Source of the DNA: Madurella fahalii
Taxonomy: Eukaryota; Ascomycota; Sordariomycetes; Sordariales
Reading direction: 5' to 3'
NCBI GenBank assembly: GCA_029876055.1
Contig: CM056874.1
Location: 7,626,001 to 7,690,000 of the forward strand
Length of the DNA: 64,000 nt
Shown here: positions 1-12,300 of the stretch, piece by piece
Position numbering within the stretch: the first letter of the stretch is position 1
Layout of the letters: each line of letters opens with the position of its first letter
Notes under the pieces: generated by a model
Told to the model about the DNA's origin: nothing
What the model saw: the letters and a program-made list of their open reading frames with translations, nothing else
The model's database searches: none
Made by a program: the position numbers and the translations under genes

Positions 1-1850
1 ATGGTTGACTCTTAGCCAGTGCTATCACCGATCAAGTCAGTAACACCGCACTGTACAGACCACAGGAGGGGAAGTAAAAGAAAGGGAAAAAAACTCACAA
101 ACATTCCCGCCCGGGGCGGGCTCCAACTGACCACCTCCTTCGGCAGGAATTTTTCGCACGCAGTCACCATGACATTCCGCCTCTTCGTGTACTCGCCCCT
201 CAGATTCATCAACCACCTCAGATACCCCTCATGTCCCCACCGCTCATCCAGCAACTTGTGCAAAATCACCTGGGAGAAGCCGCTCGGCCCCTGGTTGGCC
301 ACCTCGGCGTGCCGGATGAACCGCTCCACAATCTGCTCCGAAGCCGTCACCCAGCCCAGCCTGGATCCGGGGACCACGACCTTGGAGAACGAATCCATCC
401 TGAGCACGCGCCCATCCACATCCATGCTCAGCAGCGTGGGTATCAAGCTGTCGAGGAAGCCGTCCACGGAGGTCGGCAGCTCCGCGCCGGGCTCCTGCAT
501 CTGCAGGTAATAATACGGCTCGTCCTCGATGATGAAGACGTCGTGGCGGCGGCAGACGTCGTACAGCTCCCTCCTGCGGCTCTCGCCCTGCGTCGCGCCC
601 GTCGGGTTCTGCCCGGATGGCACCGTGTACAGGACGTGGGGCTTCCTGGCGCCGCCCCTCTGGCGGGGGTCCCAGCGGGCCAGGATGTCGTCCATGCACT
701 CGGGGATGGGGCCCTCGCGGTCCATGGGCACGCCGACGACGCGCACGCCGAGGGGCGCCGCCGTCTCCAGCGCCGTCGAGAACGAGTACTCCTCGGTCAG
801 CAGCGCGTCGCCGCGCCGCCCGTCGCACAGCATGCGCAGCGCCTGCTCCAGCGCCCCCGTGCTCCCCACCGTCAGACACGTGCGCCAGTCGGCGTAGGGC
901 GGCGCGCCCACCAGCTCGACGTGCTCCGTCACGAAGCGCGTCATCTGCGCCGAGCCGTTGGCCTGGCCGTAGTTGAGCGCGATCGAGAGGTCGTATTCGC
1001 TTCGCGGCGGGGTGGAGAGGGAGGAGGAGGAGGAGGAGGAGGAGGAGGAGGAGGAGGAGGAGGAGGAGGCGTCGTACTTGCCGATGCGGATGTCCTCACC
1101 ATACGAGGACACGGCGGCCTCCGAAAAGTGAGGCGGCGTCGGGATGCGCAGGCTCAGCGAGTCGATCGGGAAGTACTCCGGACAGGGGAGCCCGCCGCCT
1201 AGGGAGATGAGGCCCGGTTTCTTGAGGTGCTTGGCGGCTTGCTTGAGCTTGCACGGCTCACGGAGGAGGGATTCCTTGCTGAGGTGGTCTACTCTCGGGG
1301 GCGGGGGGGTGGTTTGGTTAGCTTGGTGGTGGTGATGGAAGAAAAGGTTTGAGTAGAGGCGGCCTTACGGTCCCATCTCTTGGCTTTGGGCTTGCCTATG
1401 GACTGTTTGTGTACGCGACAATATCTCGTATTAGTATCTAGTAATGGCTTTTCAGATTCGTAATGTGCAATCGATTATTGAACAAAAGGAGTCGGGGTGT
1501 TAAGTGAGAGCGGAGGGTTAGGGTTAACTCACGGGAGCTTTAAACATGTCGGCGTCGCTGTACGCTGCCGTCGGGGCCACCAATCGTCCGGCCTTTGCCC
1601 GTCTCTCTTGGATGTCGGCGATGGTGACGCGCTGCCGGGGCATCACGGGCAGCACCGGCTCGGCCTCGGGCAGCTTGGCCGCCGTGCCCAGCACCTCGGA
1701 GCAGTCCCGGGATTTCGAGTGGAAACTGGAGACTGAGGGTGCCAGGAGACGGCGGGTGCTGCCCGGGAAACCGCCGAGGTTGGGATGGAGCGTGGTGCGA
1801 GTTGGGTGCGGTGAGCGCCGGAGGGCGCCGACCCGGATTGCGCTCCGCAT
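1..1850 (-). CDS. ARO8-like aromatic/2-aminoadipate aminotransferase, 3' end outside window
   Basis: PLP-dependent fold-type I aminotransferase, probably moving amino groups between aromatic amino acids or 2-aminoadipate and 2-oxoacids. Exons on the minus strand: 1533-1850, 1369-1402, 99-1288 and 1-21 (continuing beyond the window); all junctions are GT-AG and in phase. Family landmarks: RVTIADIQERRAKAGRLVAP near the start, PKAKRWDHHLSKES across exons 2/3, LISLGGGLP, VPSGQNPTG, and the Schiff-base lysine in SFSKVVVPGSRLGW (codon at 381-383). The last junction reads AGMF-HWLRVNH, as in Aro8 proteins. The first 69 residues before the alternative Met at 1643 are rich in Arg/Ser/Thr with almost no acids, like a mitochondrial presequence. 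A run of about 17 serines (GGA repeat, + strand 1020-1070) interrupts the region before LSIALNYGQ. Family assignment is secure; substrate is inferred. Confidence 0.88.
1020..1070. repeat. GGA trinucleotide repeat coding a poly-Ser run
   Basis: About 17 GGA/GGC units on the + strand are read as TCC/TCG serine codons in the ARO8-like gene. The run sits in what should be a short linker before the conserved LNYGQ segment, so length variation would be tolerated. Confidence 0.9.
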
Positions 1851-2987
1851 TGCGGAACCGGGTGCGGAGCAAGCCGGGCAGAAGCGGATGACGGGGCTTG
1901 AAAGACGGATGTGCTCTTCAAACTGACCAAAAAGCAACTGACGATAGACGATACGGCATTGACACTCTGAAAACGGTAGAATTGAGTTCAGACCATGAAT
2001 TGAAGATATGGATAATGCAAGAAAGAAAGATGCAGAGTCACTGCAAGGGACTGATGATAAGGGACCGGCGGCGGGGTTCCGTGCCCGAGGGTAGCCGTCA
2101 GTAGCCCGCCAAAACAAGCAAGCTCGGACACCAACCCTTGTCCTTGTGACCTCTTAAAGGGGGCCACCGCAGCTCAGCAACTACTGTTCTGTACGTAACA
2201 CTTAAAGCTCTCATTCCAAGGAGACAGCACAAGGCGAGGAGGGCCTTGGGGCCAGCAAAGTTCAGCACAGACGAAGCAGCTTGTCGAGTCGATTCGGTGT
2301 GCTTGTGTGTATGTACAGATGGAGGTGTCATATATTCAAGGTGGAGATCCCGGGAACCTCCATGTCTGACCGCCGTTCGCATGCTTCCGCTACTCATTGG
2401 AACACTTTTAACGCCATGCGCCAGATATTCTCGGCTAGCTCTCGCTCAAAGCCGTTTTGAGGGCGCGCTGGTTCACAACAGCCGACACAGCATTCCGACC
2501 ACCCGGTTTTTTTCAAACCTATCATGCTGTTCAAGCCAAAGATCATAACTACCGCCAATGCAAAACAAAAATGCTAGGTGGCCCGTCCCCGGAGCAACGA
2601 GGACTTATCGGCGCTGAGTGATGCTGCAGTGCGAGGGCCATCTATTTTCTTGCAAAGAGAAACAAACCAGATCCCATGACGCCGCGACAAGGGGAAATGA
2701 AATGGGGAGGAGGGGCTGAGATGTCTTGCAGTATATCGGTATCTCGGGAGTTTCTGGCGAAGTCCCGTAACTCTGCATTTATCTCGGCAACAAGTAAATA
2801 TTGACCAACGGCCAAAGAAGCATTAGTTTTGCCGCAGGGCTTTGGCAGTGGGTCGTTTTTGTCACCGTCATGGGGCAAGATACACTGTGAAAGTATGGGT
2901 CAACGAGCCTGATACACATGGTACACATCCCCATATTGAATGATGGAGCGTACTGTTCTGCCCGAGGCGCGACGGGAGGCTCGACTC
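1851..2987. other. Intergenic, nothing recognised
   Basis: 5' flank of the ARO8-like gene and 3' flank of the small membrane protein gene. Open frames here have no recognisable motifs or splice structure. Confidence 0.6.
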
Positions 2988-3868
2988 TCACTTCGATCCG
3001 AGCAGGGGGCGTCTTGCTTCCGCCGCCTCAGGCTCCGTATTCGAGTCTGAGTATGCGTCCGCGTCCGCGTCCGCGTCCGAGTCTGTGTTGCTGCGATGCT
3101 CCTGGTTCTGCTGTGGCGGAGTCTCCTCTGGGAAGTAGTCCCGTATCCTGGCGTCCCAATCTGCTTGTACTTGTCCAGTGACACTAGAAAGAGAAAGTTC
3201 GGTGCCCGTAGTGCCCGTCCGGTGTGACGTCCTCGACGGAGGCCCAGGCATTGTGAAGTATAACGGATCGAGTCGGTTGGATTCCAACACCGGCAAGGGG
3301 CCCCGCTGACTTGACGCGGTCCTAATCGAACGCCCACTGAGCGTGTCAATAGAGACTCCAGAGAACTCGTCCTCAGAAGTAACCGAGAGCCGGCGGGGCC
3401 CCATGTGTTGCGAGATCTTGTGGATGGCAACCGTGATCAAGCTCAGACAGGCTATGAATAAGGGGAGCCACGGAATGAGCTCCGTCCTTGACGGCCCGGC
3501 CGATAAGACTGCACCAAACAGAAGCACAAGCGCCACAGCAACCGTGAAAGGACCGAATCTAGACCACATGGTCAGCAGGCATACCGGTGCTGATGGGGAC
3601 TCCGGGGCGGCATCACCTAACGAACGGCTGGAGATGCAGGCCATGAAAGGCGAGTGCTGTGATTATGAAGATAGCGAGGGTTCTGAATTCAACATCAGTG
3701 CCTGGTCCGCCAGATCTATGCTTGGCCTTACACGAATCCGAATAAAAGTCCCTCGGCATTGGCGAGAGGGAAGAGAATGGCGGTGCCGATCATGCCACCA
3801 CAGGACATGACCCGAAGCGCATGGCGAAGCCCATGGTCCGGAGACCGGGGACTTGACGCTCGCTCCAT
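2988..3868 (-). CDS. Hypothetical small multi-pass membrane protein
   Basis: I do not recognise the family. A two-exon model (3734-3868 and 2988-3656; donor GTGTAAGG, acceptor CACAG, phase 0) gives about 267 residues. The first exon encodes one hydrophobic stretch (GGMIGTAILFPLANAEGLLF). The second encodes two more (FTVAVALVLLFGAVLSA and WLPLFIACLSLITVAI), followed by a long Ser/Thr-rich, probably cytosolic tail with an Asp-Ala repeat (from GCGTCC hexamers, 3055-3078) and the ending RRPLLGSK. The donor is weak, so the first exon is uncertain; translation could instead begin at the Met at 3644 and give 218 aa. The Ala/Asp and Ser-rich tail looks like a fast-evolving lineage-specific protein. 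Function unknown. Confidence 0.45.
3055..3078. repeat. GCGTCC hexamer repeat (Asp-Ala codons)
   Basis: Four near-perfect GCGTCC units, read on the minus strand as alternating Asp and Ala in the tail of the hypothetical membrane protein. Confidence 0.85.
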
Positions 3869-5263
3869 CGCAGAGGAGGTGTTGACGCCCGGCGGTGGGA
3901 GCGAATTGTTAATATGGCTTGCTGTGCAGCCGGGCTGCTTCGAGTTGGTGACAGTATGCGGTGGCTATGTATGAATGACTGTACAAACAAACGAAACAAA
4001 CGAAACAATGCAGTGGTGGATATATGGATGCGTGACAAGAAGGGATAAAGGACTGAGGGAATGAGAAATAATCGATAGGCTAAGGTGGCCTGGGGAGCTA
4101 AGTATGTAAATAATGGGAAGAAGGGGGGACGGGGGCGGTGGTGGAGGGCGGGCGCTCTCTGCGGGTCCGGGGTTGGCATCGACAGGCTTCTGCAGCTTTC
4201 TCAGACGGACCGCCAGTTTCTACGCCTAATGCCTCCTTCTTGAATGATGGGAATGCAGCAGAGATACCGCAATAACTGCGGGGAAGAACCAATGACAAGG
4301 GAACCGTCGAGGTGCTCGAATCGATGGCTTGCATGCATCATCCAGGCTCAGGGGTTTGGGCAGACTTCGGACGGCGGGGTACGTGAACGACGATGCTTCA
4401 GTATTCTGTCCGGTGCGAGCACACGTGGTTTGCAGCAGTCTGCAGTGGTTCGCAGTGGTTCGCAGTGGTTCGCAATGGTCCGCATGGTCCGTAATCGTTC
4501 GCCTTGAATGAGGCTCAACGCTCCCTAATTCACCGGATTGGCCCGCGAACCTAGTATATCGGTGAGGGGGTTTCAGCCCATCAGTCAGCCTTGTCATGGA
4601 CGAGGCGGCACTCCGTGCCCAACCATTTTGCCTTGGGCCGTAACGCATAAGTGATGGGAGAGGCAAGCCTCGCCGGCGGCCGCTGACATTTATTGTCCGG
4701 ATTCGATCAGCTGCATTGCGTCCCGAGCAGGGACAAGGTGCAGTTGCCCGGTGAATTGGTGTTGCAACCAGGCAATAGCGCCGAGCTGCTGAGCGCCGGG
4801 CTTCTGCATCCCAGCCCGAGGTCGTTTGATCACACCAGTCCTGCAGAGAGAGTTGCCGAGAAGAATCCGTCCAAAGTATAGATATTTAGAATGGGCCCAG
4901 TGTTAGATGGTTTTGAGCCTCCTTTGGAAACCTGGCCGGCCAGTTCCCGTCTCGCGTGACATAAGATCCTGAGGCACTTTCTGTTGACAAGCCAATTATC
5001 GTTCCAATGAATCCACGGCAATGCTTCTCGTTCCGAACATCCAAAGAGACAGGCCAAGATTCAAGACGTCAGTGCTGGGCATCCGAGGCTCTTGAGATCG
5101 GTATCGCTGCTCTGTGCAGCACCGTGACTTGGGAATACACGGTCCAAAACGAGCTGCCCCCGGGACAGAGTGAGAGTGTCGGTACCGGGCCGCCCAAGAT
5201 GGCATGTGAGCATTTCAGCTAACTACCGTTGGCGTCCAGCTACCCGAACAACATGTCGCAGAG
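3869..5263. other. Intergenic with one short minisatellite
   Basis: No supported gene. It holds the 10-bp tandem repeat at 4441-4490 and otherwise only short frames without motifs. Confidence 0.55.
4441..4490. repeat. 10-bp tandem repeat (GCAGTGGTTC type)
   Basis: Five consecutive 10-mers: two identical cgcagtggtt units preceded by a tgcagtggtt variant, then two decayed copies ending in ggtc/gtcc. It lies outside any supported gene. Confidence 0.85.
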
Positions 5264-5593
5264 ATGCGCGTCAGCGGCTTCCTCTTCCAGCCATCGCCTG
5301 GCCTCATGCTGTTCTCCTGTCTGGTCTTTGGCTGCTGTGTGTCTTCGTTCACGCACCGCCGACAAAGCCAGGATGCATTCCAATTTGCCGTCTACGTTGT
5401 CCTCCTGGCTGGTGCCGCTATTGCCGGATACGCCGTTGGAGCAAACGTACACTTGATCTTCCTGGGGTATATACCATGGGCGACCTGCGCAGCCATGGCC
5501 ACCAGCATCGCCGGCCACGGTCTGTACAGATGGCTCAGACCCAATGTTAGGTCCAACCAAGGGGATGAAGAAAAGGCTCCGCTCGTGGGCTGA
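5264..5593 (+). CDS. Hypothetical small membrane protein
   Basis: Unrecognised 109-residue protein with three hydrophobic stretches: GLMLFSCLVFGCCVSSF, FAVYVVLLAGAAIAGYAVGA and HLIFLGYIPWATCAAMAT. A short basic then acidic tail ends EEKAPLVG. ATG at 5264 is the first in frame; TGA closes at 5593. The acceptor-like tcgcag just before the ATG leaves open an upstream exon I could not define. The hydrophobic pattern argues for a real protein rather than a random frame, but no motif names it. The neighbouring gene at 2988-3868 is also a small membrane protein with a PLLG-type tail; I see no clear sequence similarity otherwise. Confidence 0.45.
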   Translation: MRVSGFLFQPSPGLMLFSCLVFGCCVSSFTHRRQSQDAFQFAVYVVLLAGAAIAGYAVGANVHLIFLGYIPWATCAAMATSIAGHGLYRWLRPNVRSNQGDEEKAPLVG

Positions 5594-7115
5594 GTTGCCG
5601 AGAGACGCAGGACCATGCAGCAACGGCTTTCACGCCCACGATCCGTCTTTGCATTGAATTCTGCAACCAAAACGTCCCATGAAGCGAGATTCGCTGTATC
5701 GATGGAGGTAGGCATACGTTTTGGGGTTGATCAAGTGCCGCAAGCCCAAGCCACAGAGCTGCGCTGGAAGGGAAGGACCTGTGCTGAGGTGATTGATCTC
5801 CCCTGGAGGGCTGATGAGGTTAACGTCATGGTAGCTTACAACGTCGGTGATCGTTGTCGTACCTTGCTTATGGAATTCACACACGCACACAAGCACACAC
5901 GCACACTCCTGTAGCCAGTGGTTGAAGACACCAACGGTTCGCTTCAAATATCTCAAACCCGTTTATCAACAATGAGGACCTTGAACATTCTACCCGGAGG
6001 CTGGGGTACCTGCAGCTGAACAAGCTGCGACTCGGGTGGCGTTTGCTTTTGTATCAACCTCTATCACGAGAGGGTCTCGTGGTTGAACTATGCTGGTTGT
6101 TCTAATTCTTCGTCATTGTGTGAGATGCCGGACGGCTCGTTCCAACTCGAGAGCTGGACGGAACAACACATCAACCGCCGCGGTATTGCAAGACTTGCAC
6201 CGTCAAACTAATCGCCGTAGACTTGGCAGTGGCTCCATCCGCTGCATGCTGCGCAATCCGGAGCGATTCAACAGCAGACACTGGGTGGTACGGGATCCGG
6301 ATTCTAGGTTCAGGTAAGGAAGATGCCGGCTCCGTTTCCATTGGGTACCAAGAGAGAGCATAATGCTTAGAAAGTGTAAACTAGAAATTCCCCATGCGGT
6401 AGCCGAGTCTCTGTCTCGATGACGCGCATAAGGCACTTGTATGTAGGTGCTAAGCGCAATCCTTAACAGAGCCCCCGTCCGGTGGTTTCAGTTCCATCTC
6501 GTCAAGTCACCGGCAACGGAGCGGTTCACAGTGGAGCCGCTGGCTGCTGAGCGCCAAGGTTCCAGCCACCCAAGCGCCCAGAAGAAGCTGGTGGGCCGTT
6601 TTGCGTAATGCGACGAACCGCTGAGCCCCCGCTAATAAAACACACTTCCCCAACCTCCTCCAAAACAGCGAGGAAGAAAAACCAGAAGAGTCTTTGACCA
6701 CGTCGCTGGGCTGACAAGCGTCGTTGGCCAGCCCTCGTATCGGATCCCTGTCCGCCTGATCTCCACTCACCGATTGATGACGATTGCTGGAGGTTGGGAG
6801 AATCCTTTGCGGCGCTTCAAAGTTTCTTGAATCATCTCTCTTGCGTGCATTTAGCCCCATAAAACCGGGAACATGTGCCGTTATGCGCTGCAGCGTCTCG
6901 AACCCGTTATTATACGTTTATAGAGTTTCATTCAAGATCACTGTTGGAAAGAAACGCTACGCTATCTAGACCACTGGCACATGCCGATTTGTCCTATATA
7001 CCGCACGTAGGGACGACCTCCCGCACCGGGCACTGACTTCCCTCATCTATCTATCCATCCATCCCATCGTCTTAACCCTCACCAGTACCGGGCCAGGCCG
7101 AGGCATCGACGGACG
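5594..7115. other. Intergenic; 5' flank of the Crh-type gene
   Basis: No supported coding region. Includes a CA-rich patch (5879-5908) and, just upstream of 7116, a pyrimidine-rich leader with TCTA/TCCA tetranucleotides, typical of highly expressed fungal genes. Confidence 0.55.
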
Positions 7116-8527
7116 ATGTTGCTCTCCAGGAGCTGGGCAGCAGCTGCAGCAACTGCAGCAGCAACTGTATCGCTGCTCAGCGGCACCGCTTTTGCGCAGA
7201 CGTGGTCGTCATGCAACCCCCTCTCATCAAGTAAGCAAACCTCATCCCCCCCCGAGCTGAGGCTCCTGTCTAACACCCTGCCGCAGCAAGTTGCCCGCCC
7301 AACACCGCGCTAGGCATGACGATAAATGTCGACTTCACCGAGGGTGAGGTCAACTCGTTCGTGCCGAGCGGCGGAACACCAACCTACGGCAGTGACGGCG
7401 TGACCTTCACCGTCGCACGGCCGGGAGACGCCCCGCAGCTGACTAGCATCTTTTACATCATGTTTGGCCGGGTCGAGGTGACCATGAGGGCCGCTCCGGG
7501 GGCGGGCATCGTCAGCTCTCTCGTGCTCCTCTCCGACACTCTGGACGAGATCGACATGGAATGGCTCGGCGCCGACGACAGCGAGGTACAGACCAACTAC
7601 TTCAGCAAAGGCCAGACCACGTCCTACAACCGCGGCCAGTTCAACCCCGCGCCCAACAACCAGGCCGAATTCATCACCTACACCATTGACTGGACTTCGG
7701 AGCGCATCGTCTGGTACGTCGGCGGCACCGTCGTGCGCACCCTGCGCTTCGAAGAGGCCGACGGGCAGTACCCGCAGACGCCCATGCAAGTGAAGTTCGG
7801 CGCCTGGGCAGGCGGCGACCCGTCCAACCAGCCGGGGACCATCGAGTGGGCGCGCGGGCCGACCGACTACTCGCAGGGGCCTTTCTCCATGCACGTCCGC
7901 TCGGCCGTCATCACCGACTACTCGACCGGCAGGAGGTACACGTACGGCGACCAGTCGGGGACCTGGCAGTCGATCCGGTCCGAGGGCGGCGAGATCAACG
8001 GCAACGTGGGCAACGCCGACGCCATCACCGTGACGGCCAGCGCGCCGGCCGCGACGGGCTCGCTCTCGCCGACCATCCCGCCCGGCGGCATCGGCGCCGG
8101 CACGACCCAGACCGGGTCCGGCCCGACCAGGACGATCGGGCCCATCCCCGACGGCTGGGTCATGACTTCTGAGGGCAAGATCGTCCCCGTGGGTGGTTCC
8201 AGCACCGTAAGTACGTATCATCTATTGTGCCGCCCCGCGGCCCCCACAACACTCTCCATCCCTGCATTTAGTACTGGAGTGCTTCTGAATATATATATAC
8301 ACATATACTAACATCACGGCTCGCAGACGGCCCCAACCCCACTATCCTCCTTCTCACCCCCTTCTGCCTCGTCCTCGGCACCCTTGCAACCTACTACTGG
8401 CCCTGAGCTAGGACGAGTTCCAACAGGGGCTCCCGCTGCAGACTCGGCCGCGTCGGCACCTCCGTCTCATCTCTCCGGAGTGCTCGTCACCGGCGGATTT
8501 CTGCTGTTACATGCCTATTTATTCTAA
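7116..8527 (+). CDS. Crh-type GH16 chitin-glucan transglycosylase, GPI-anchored
   Basis: Cell-wall enzyme of the Crh1/Crf1 family (GH16, CAZy), which joins chitin chains to beta-glucan. Exons 7116-7230, 7287-8206 and 8327-8527 join in phase (LSS-T-SCPPNTALGM and GGSST-TAPTP), giving about 411 aa. Signal peptide 1-27 ends FAQTW. The catalytic motif is DEIDMEWLG (nt about 7546-7572) with the two glutamates and aspartate of the GH16 D-E-x-D-x-E pattern; the family usually has DEIDIEWLG. Following motifs NYFSKGQ and YTIDWTSERIVWYVGG match the Crh fold. The C-terminus is Ser/Thr/Pro-rich and ends in a hydrophobic tail (VLVTGGFLLLHAYLF), the expected GPI-attachment signal. No chitin-binding CBM18 domain is seen. 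Confidence 0.93.
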
Positions 8528-9307
8528 AGCGTCCCGTTCTTTAGTGTGGCAGGCGGTCGACCGGGCGGATGTTTGTTTTTCGATTTGGTTTGGTTTGGTT
8601 TAGTTTAGCATGCATTTCCAGGCGTTGGCAAGGACGGCACGGGGCAAGCGGTTAAAGACATAACCTTTGCATGCATAAGTATATAGATGCTCACCGAGAT
8701 GACTGAGTCGCAGGATAGAGAGAGTATGCTTCTTGGGTTGGACAGCAGGACATGAGACGGATAGATTCGGCACATCCCCCGTGTGGAGATGACCACTCAC
8801 GCCACACGGACAGGATATGTTACCCCTAATTACTGAATGGATGGGCATTATCACGCCTGTCGGCAACAAGTCTGGACGTGAAGACGATTCATTGCTCAAA
8901 CTCATCGCTCCCCTACCATGCTAGCTTTCTATTGTTTTTGGAATCAGATTTCGCGAAACCCGCGGCAAGAACCCAACGACGATGGCCACCCAGCAATCAT
9001 ACTCCTATCCGAGGAAACGCGTGAATGCGGTAGATCAACCTTGGTGATCGGAGTGTTTCCATGGGAGAGAGTCTGTATTTCCCGCTCTGTAGATGCCGCT
9101 TGTGAATACCGCCCGTGTATTGCCCCTCCGTTTACCGCCGTCAGGCAGTGATCTGGTGAGCATATGTACGTAGCCGAGCTAGCGTTGCGGCCGGCCTTTT
9201 CCTCTCATGCCCCTGACGGTTCTGCGGCCGCGCGCGTAGTTGGCTGTTGCACAATGGTGTGTACAAGATATACAGGGTACCAAGAGTGCGAATGCCCGTG
9301 GGCTCGC
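8528..9307. other. Convergent intergenic region, Crh gene to TOP1
   Basis: Two genes end towards each other here. A short TTTGG/TTTAG pyrimidine-purine repeat follows the Crh stop (8581-8610). No gene supported. Confidence 0.6.
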
Positions 9308-12300
9308 TTAGAATTCCCACGTGTCGTCGTCACCGACCGACTGGATGGCCCAGTTGAATTTGTCACGGAGCGTCTTAGAGAAGAACTTCTCGATCGGTAC
9401 GTTGAATTTATTCGAGAAGGCGACGGTGAGACGCGGGTCGATGTAGTTCTACGCCGGGACTGTCAGCACGCCACCTCAGATTGTCGTACGCATGTCGGGT
9501 GTAACTTACGATCTTGGATGTGCCCAGGGCAACCTCCTTGTTGCCCTCACGATCGGCAGACTGCAGCTCGAGGGCTCTAATTCGCTCGTCCAGCTTCTCG
9601 ATAGCTGCCGTCAATTTCTCGATCGTGGGGCTCTTCCCCTCAGCCTCCACTTTCCCCGTCTTGTTTTCCTTCTTGAATTTGGCCTCAAGTTCCGTGACCG
9701 CCTTCATCCGCTCCTTAAGCTCCTTATCCGGCAGCGGTTTGCTGCCCTCAGCAGTGAGCTTCTCGTTGTCCTTCTCGAACTTTTTCTGGATCTTGGTCTT
9801 CTGCTCCTCTACGAGGAATTGCTGGTGCTGTTCAATCCAAGCTTGGTCCAGATCTGCGTCGCGCTCGAAGAATTCAGCGCCCTTTTTCTTCTTCATCTTC
9901 GGGTCAACGTCGATCATCATCATCTTAGTGCGCCATTTCTGATACTTCAGACCCTTGATGCGATCCCCGAGTTTCTCCATCTGGGCCTCGTGAGCGGCGC
10001 CGACAGTCCGCTTGTGGTTGCAGAGAATGGCGACTTCGCGATTGCAGTCGTTGTAAAGCTTGATCTTCTCCTGGATACTTGTGTCTTTCTGCTTGAGGTT
10101 CTTGAGAAGCTGCGACATGGTCCATGAAGCGTTGTAGGTACGGAAGACCTTCGCTGTAAGACCAGGCATATAGCTCGAGAGGTGCTTGTTTAATTGCGAA
10201 GTCTGCCAATCATTGTCAGCGCGAAAACCCACTAGACGAGAGCCGGAGAATCAGCCTACTGTCAACCTGTCAAAGATATCATCCCCGTCCTCCTTCGGTG
10301 GCTTCTTGAACATCTTCAGATTCTTGAAGACTTGACGGTCGACCTGGAATTCATTGTAGAAGCGAATGCTGTCTTTGCCCAGGAAGTCAAAGATGACCGT
10401 GCTGGGCTCTCTGAGGGTGACGTGCTCGAATTTTAACGAGCAGCAGCCGACGGTTTCGGCCTCGTTCTCCGTGTCCTTCTCGTTACCGGCTCTCAGCGCA
10501 AATTTGTCGATCAGGTACATGGCAGTTGCGCGCTGCCGGTCTGCCATCACCTCACTCTTGAGCTCTCTCGTGTAGTCAGCGCGGATGCGGTCGATGTGCT
10601 TCTTGAGCTCGCGCGCCTTCTCGAATTTCTTGTAGTCGGCCTGGCCCTTGATGGTGCTGTTGGCTGCCAACATCACGTACTTGTAATTGCCGTTGACATT
10701 TTCCTGCCACATGGCCAGCCAGGTCGCCTTGTTGTCATGTTGGACAGCCTTCCACTTGTGCCCCGGCGGCGGCTCCGGAACCTTGGCATCTTTGCCAATG
10801 TTGATGGTGACCTGCTCCGGCATGACCCGTTTCTTGATAGTGCCCGTCTTCGGATGCTCGCCGCGACCACGGAAGAGACCGGGCGGTTCGACACGGAAGT
10901 TGCCCACCTTTTCCTTCCGGCCGTCCCACTTGCAGTACATGTACGGCGCCTCAGCCTTGTCCCTTTCGGCTTTTTCAGCCTTCTTCTCGGCAGCCGGGCG
11001 AGCCTTCTTGGCCTCGCTGAGACTCTTGTAATGCTCAAAAATCTTGGTGAAATCGAGTTTCTTGAACTCCTTGATCTCGACCGGATTGCCGTCCTTGTCC
11101 TTGGCGCCACCAGTTTTCTTCAGAATCTCCTTGAAATCGTTGAAGAAGTTTTTCTGGAAGACGGGGTTCTCGACGTTTTGCGTCGAGTGAAGCATGGAGC
11201 CAAAGAACGTGGCCGCCTCCTCCGCCTCGACATGGAGGTCGACGGCTTTCCCATCGTAGTACAGCTTGACGTTCTTCGGAAGGGGCTCGTATGCGGGAGC
11301 GAACAGCACGCCGTTGTGCTCTAGGGTCGTCCACTTGATGGAGTCGTCCTCCTTCTTCGGGGCATCCCACCATCGGTACTCCTCTTCTTCCTCGTCGCCG
11401 CTGTTCTCCTTGGACTCCTCTTTCTCAAACTTGGCCTCCTTCTTGGCCTCCTTCTTGGCCGGAGCAGCCTTGGCAGTCTTTGCAGCAGGAGTCGCCTTCT
11501 TTGCCTTCTTAGCGATGGGCACATCTGAGTCAGAGTCGGGTTCTTTCTTGATACCGTTCGTCTTCTTAGCAGACGACACTCCGTTCGACTGGCGTTTCTT
11601 GGGCTTCGACAGGGGCTCGTCGTCGGATTCGTCCTTGACGGCTTTCTTGGGAGCAGGCTTCTTAGCCTTAGCGTCAGCACGAATAGCCTTGGCTTCTTTC
11701 GCGGCGGCTTTCTCAATATTCGCCTTCCTCTGAGCTATTTTTGTCCCTAGGGGCTGGTCGTCATCCGAGGACTCGAGCGTCTCCGTCTCCTTGATGGAAG
11801 GAGGCAGTTTAGTGCCGTTCTTCCTTTTGGCGATCGGCTCATCGTCGCTGTCGGATTCCACGTTCCTGTGCTTGGATTTTTGGCGTTTGGCCTGTAACGG
11901 TCAGCCCACGTCTGTCTGTGACTACTTATGGCACATGCGTAGGCCATCCTACCAAGGGTGCACCGTCGTCGCTGTCCGATTCGACTTTGTAGTTGACTGC
12001 TTGGCCGTCAGAGCTTCGTGATTTGCGTTTGGTGGCGCCGTTGGGAGCCGAGTCGATGTCCATGGCGTCGTCGACGACGGGGCCGTGGCGGATGGATACC
12101 CCCGGCGGTAAGGGGCGAGCCTTGGAGTCGGACTTGTCCATCTCGCGGTCGACAGAAGGCGAGATGGTGGCAGCGGAGACTGCAACGGGACGAGTGAGTT
12201 AGCCTTCTGGCACGCCCTTTCCGCAAGGGAAATTTTGATTTGCGACTCGTCGAACGCAAAGCAGCAACGTGCGGCGCCAAAATGTGACAGGCCGACCCGG

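Noticed and set aside
231..1202. Long plus-strand frames opposite the aminotransferase
   Set aside because: Shadow of the real gene, created by GC-rich third positions; low-complexity and without motifs. Similar shadows oppose TOP1, LSD1, the lipase and PEX6.
3869..5263. Possible transposon ends around the 10-bp repeat
   Set aside because: No inverted repeats, target-site duplication or transposase-like frame seen.
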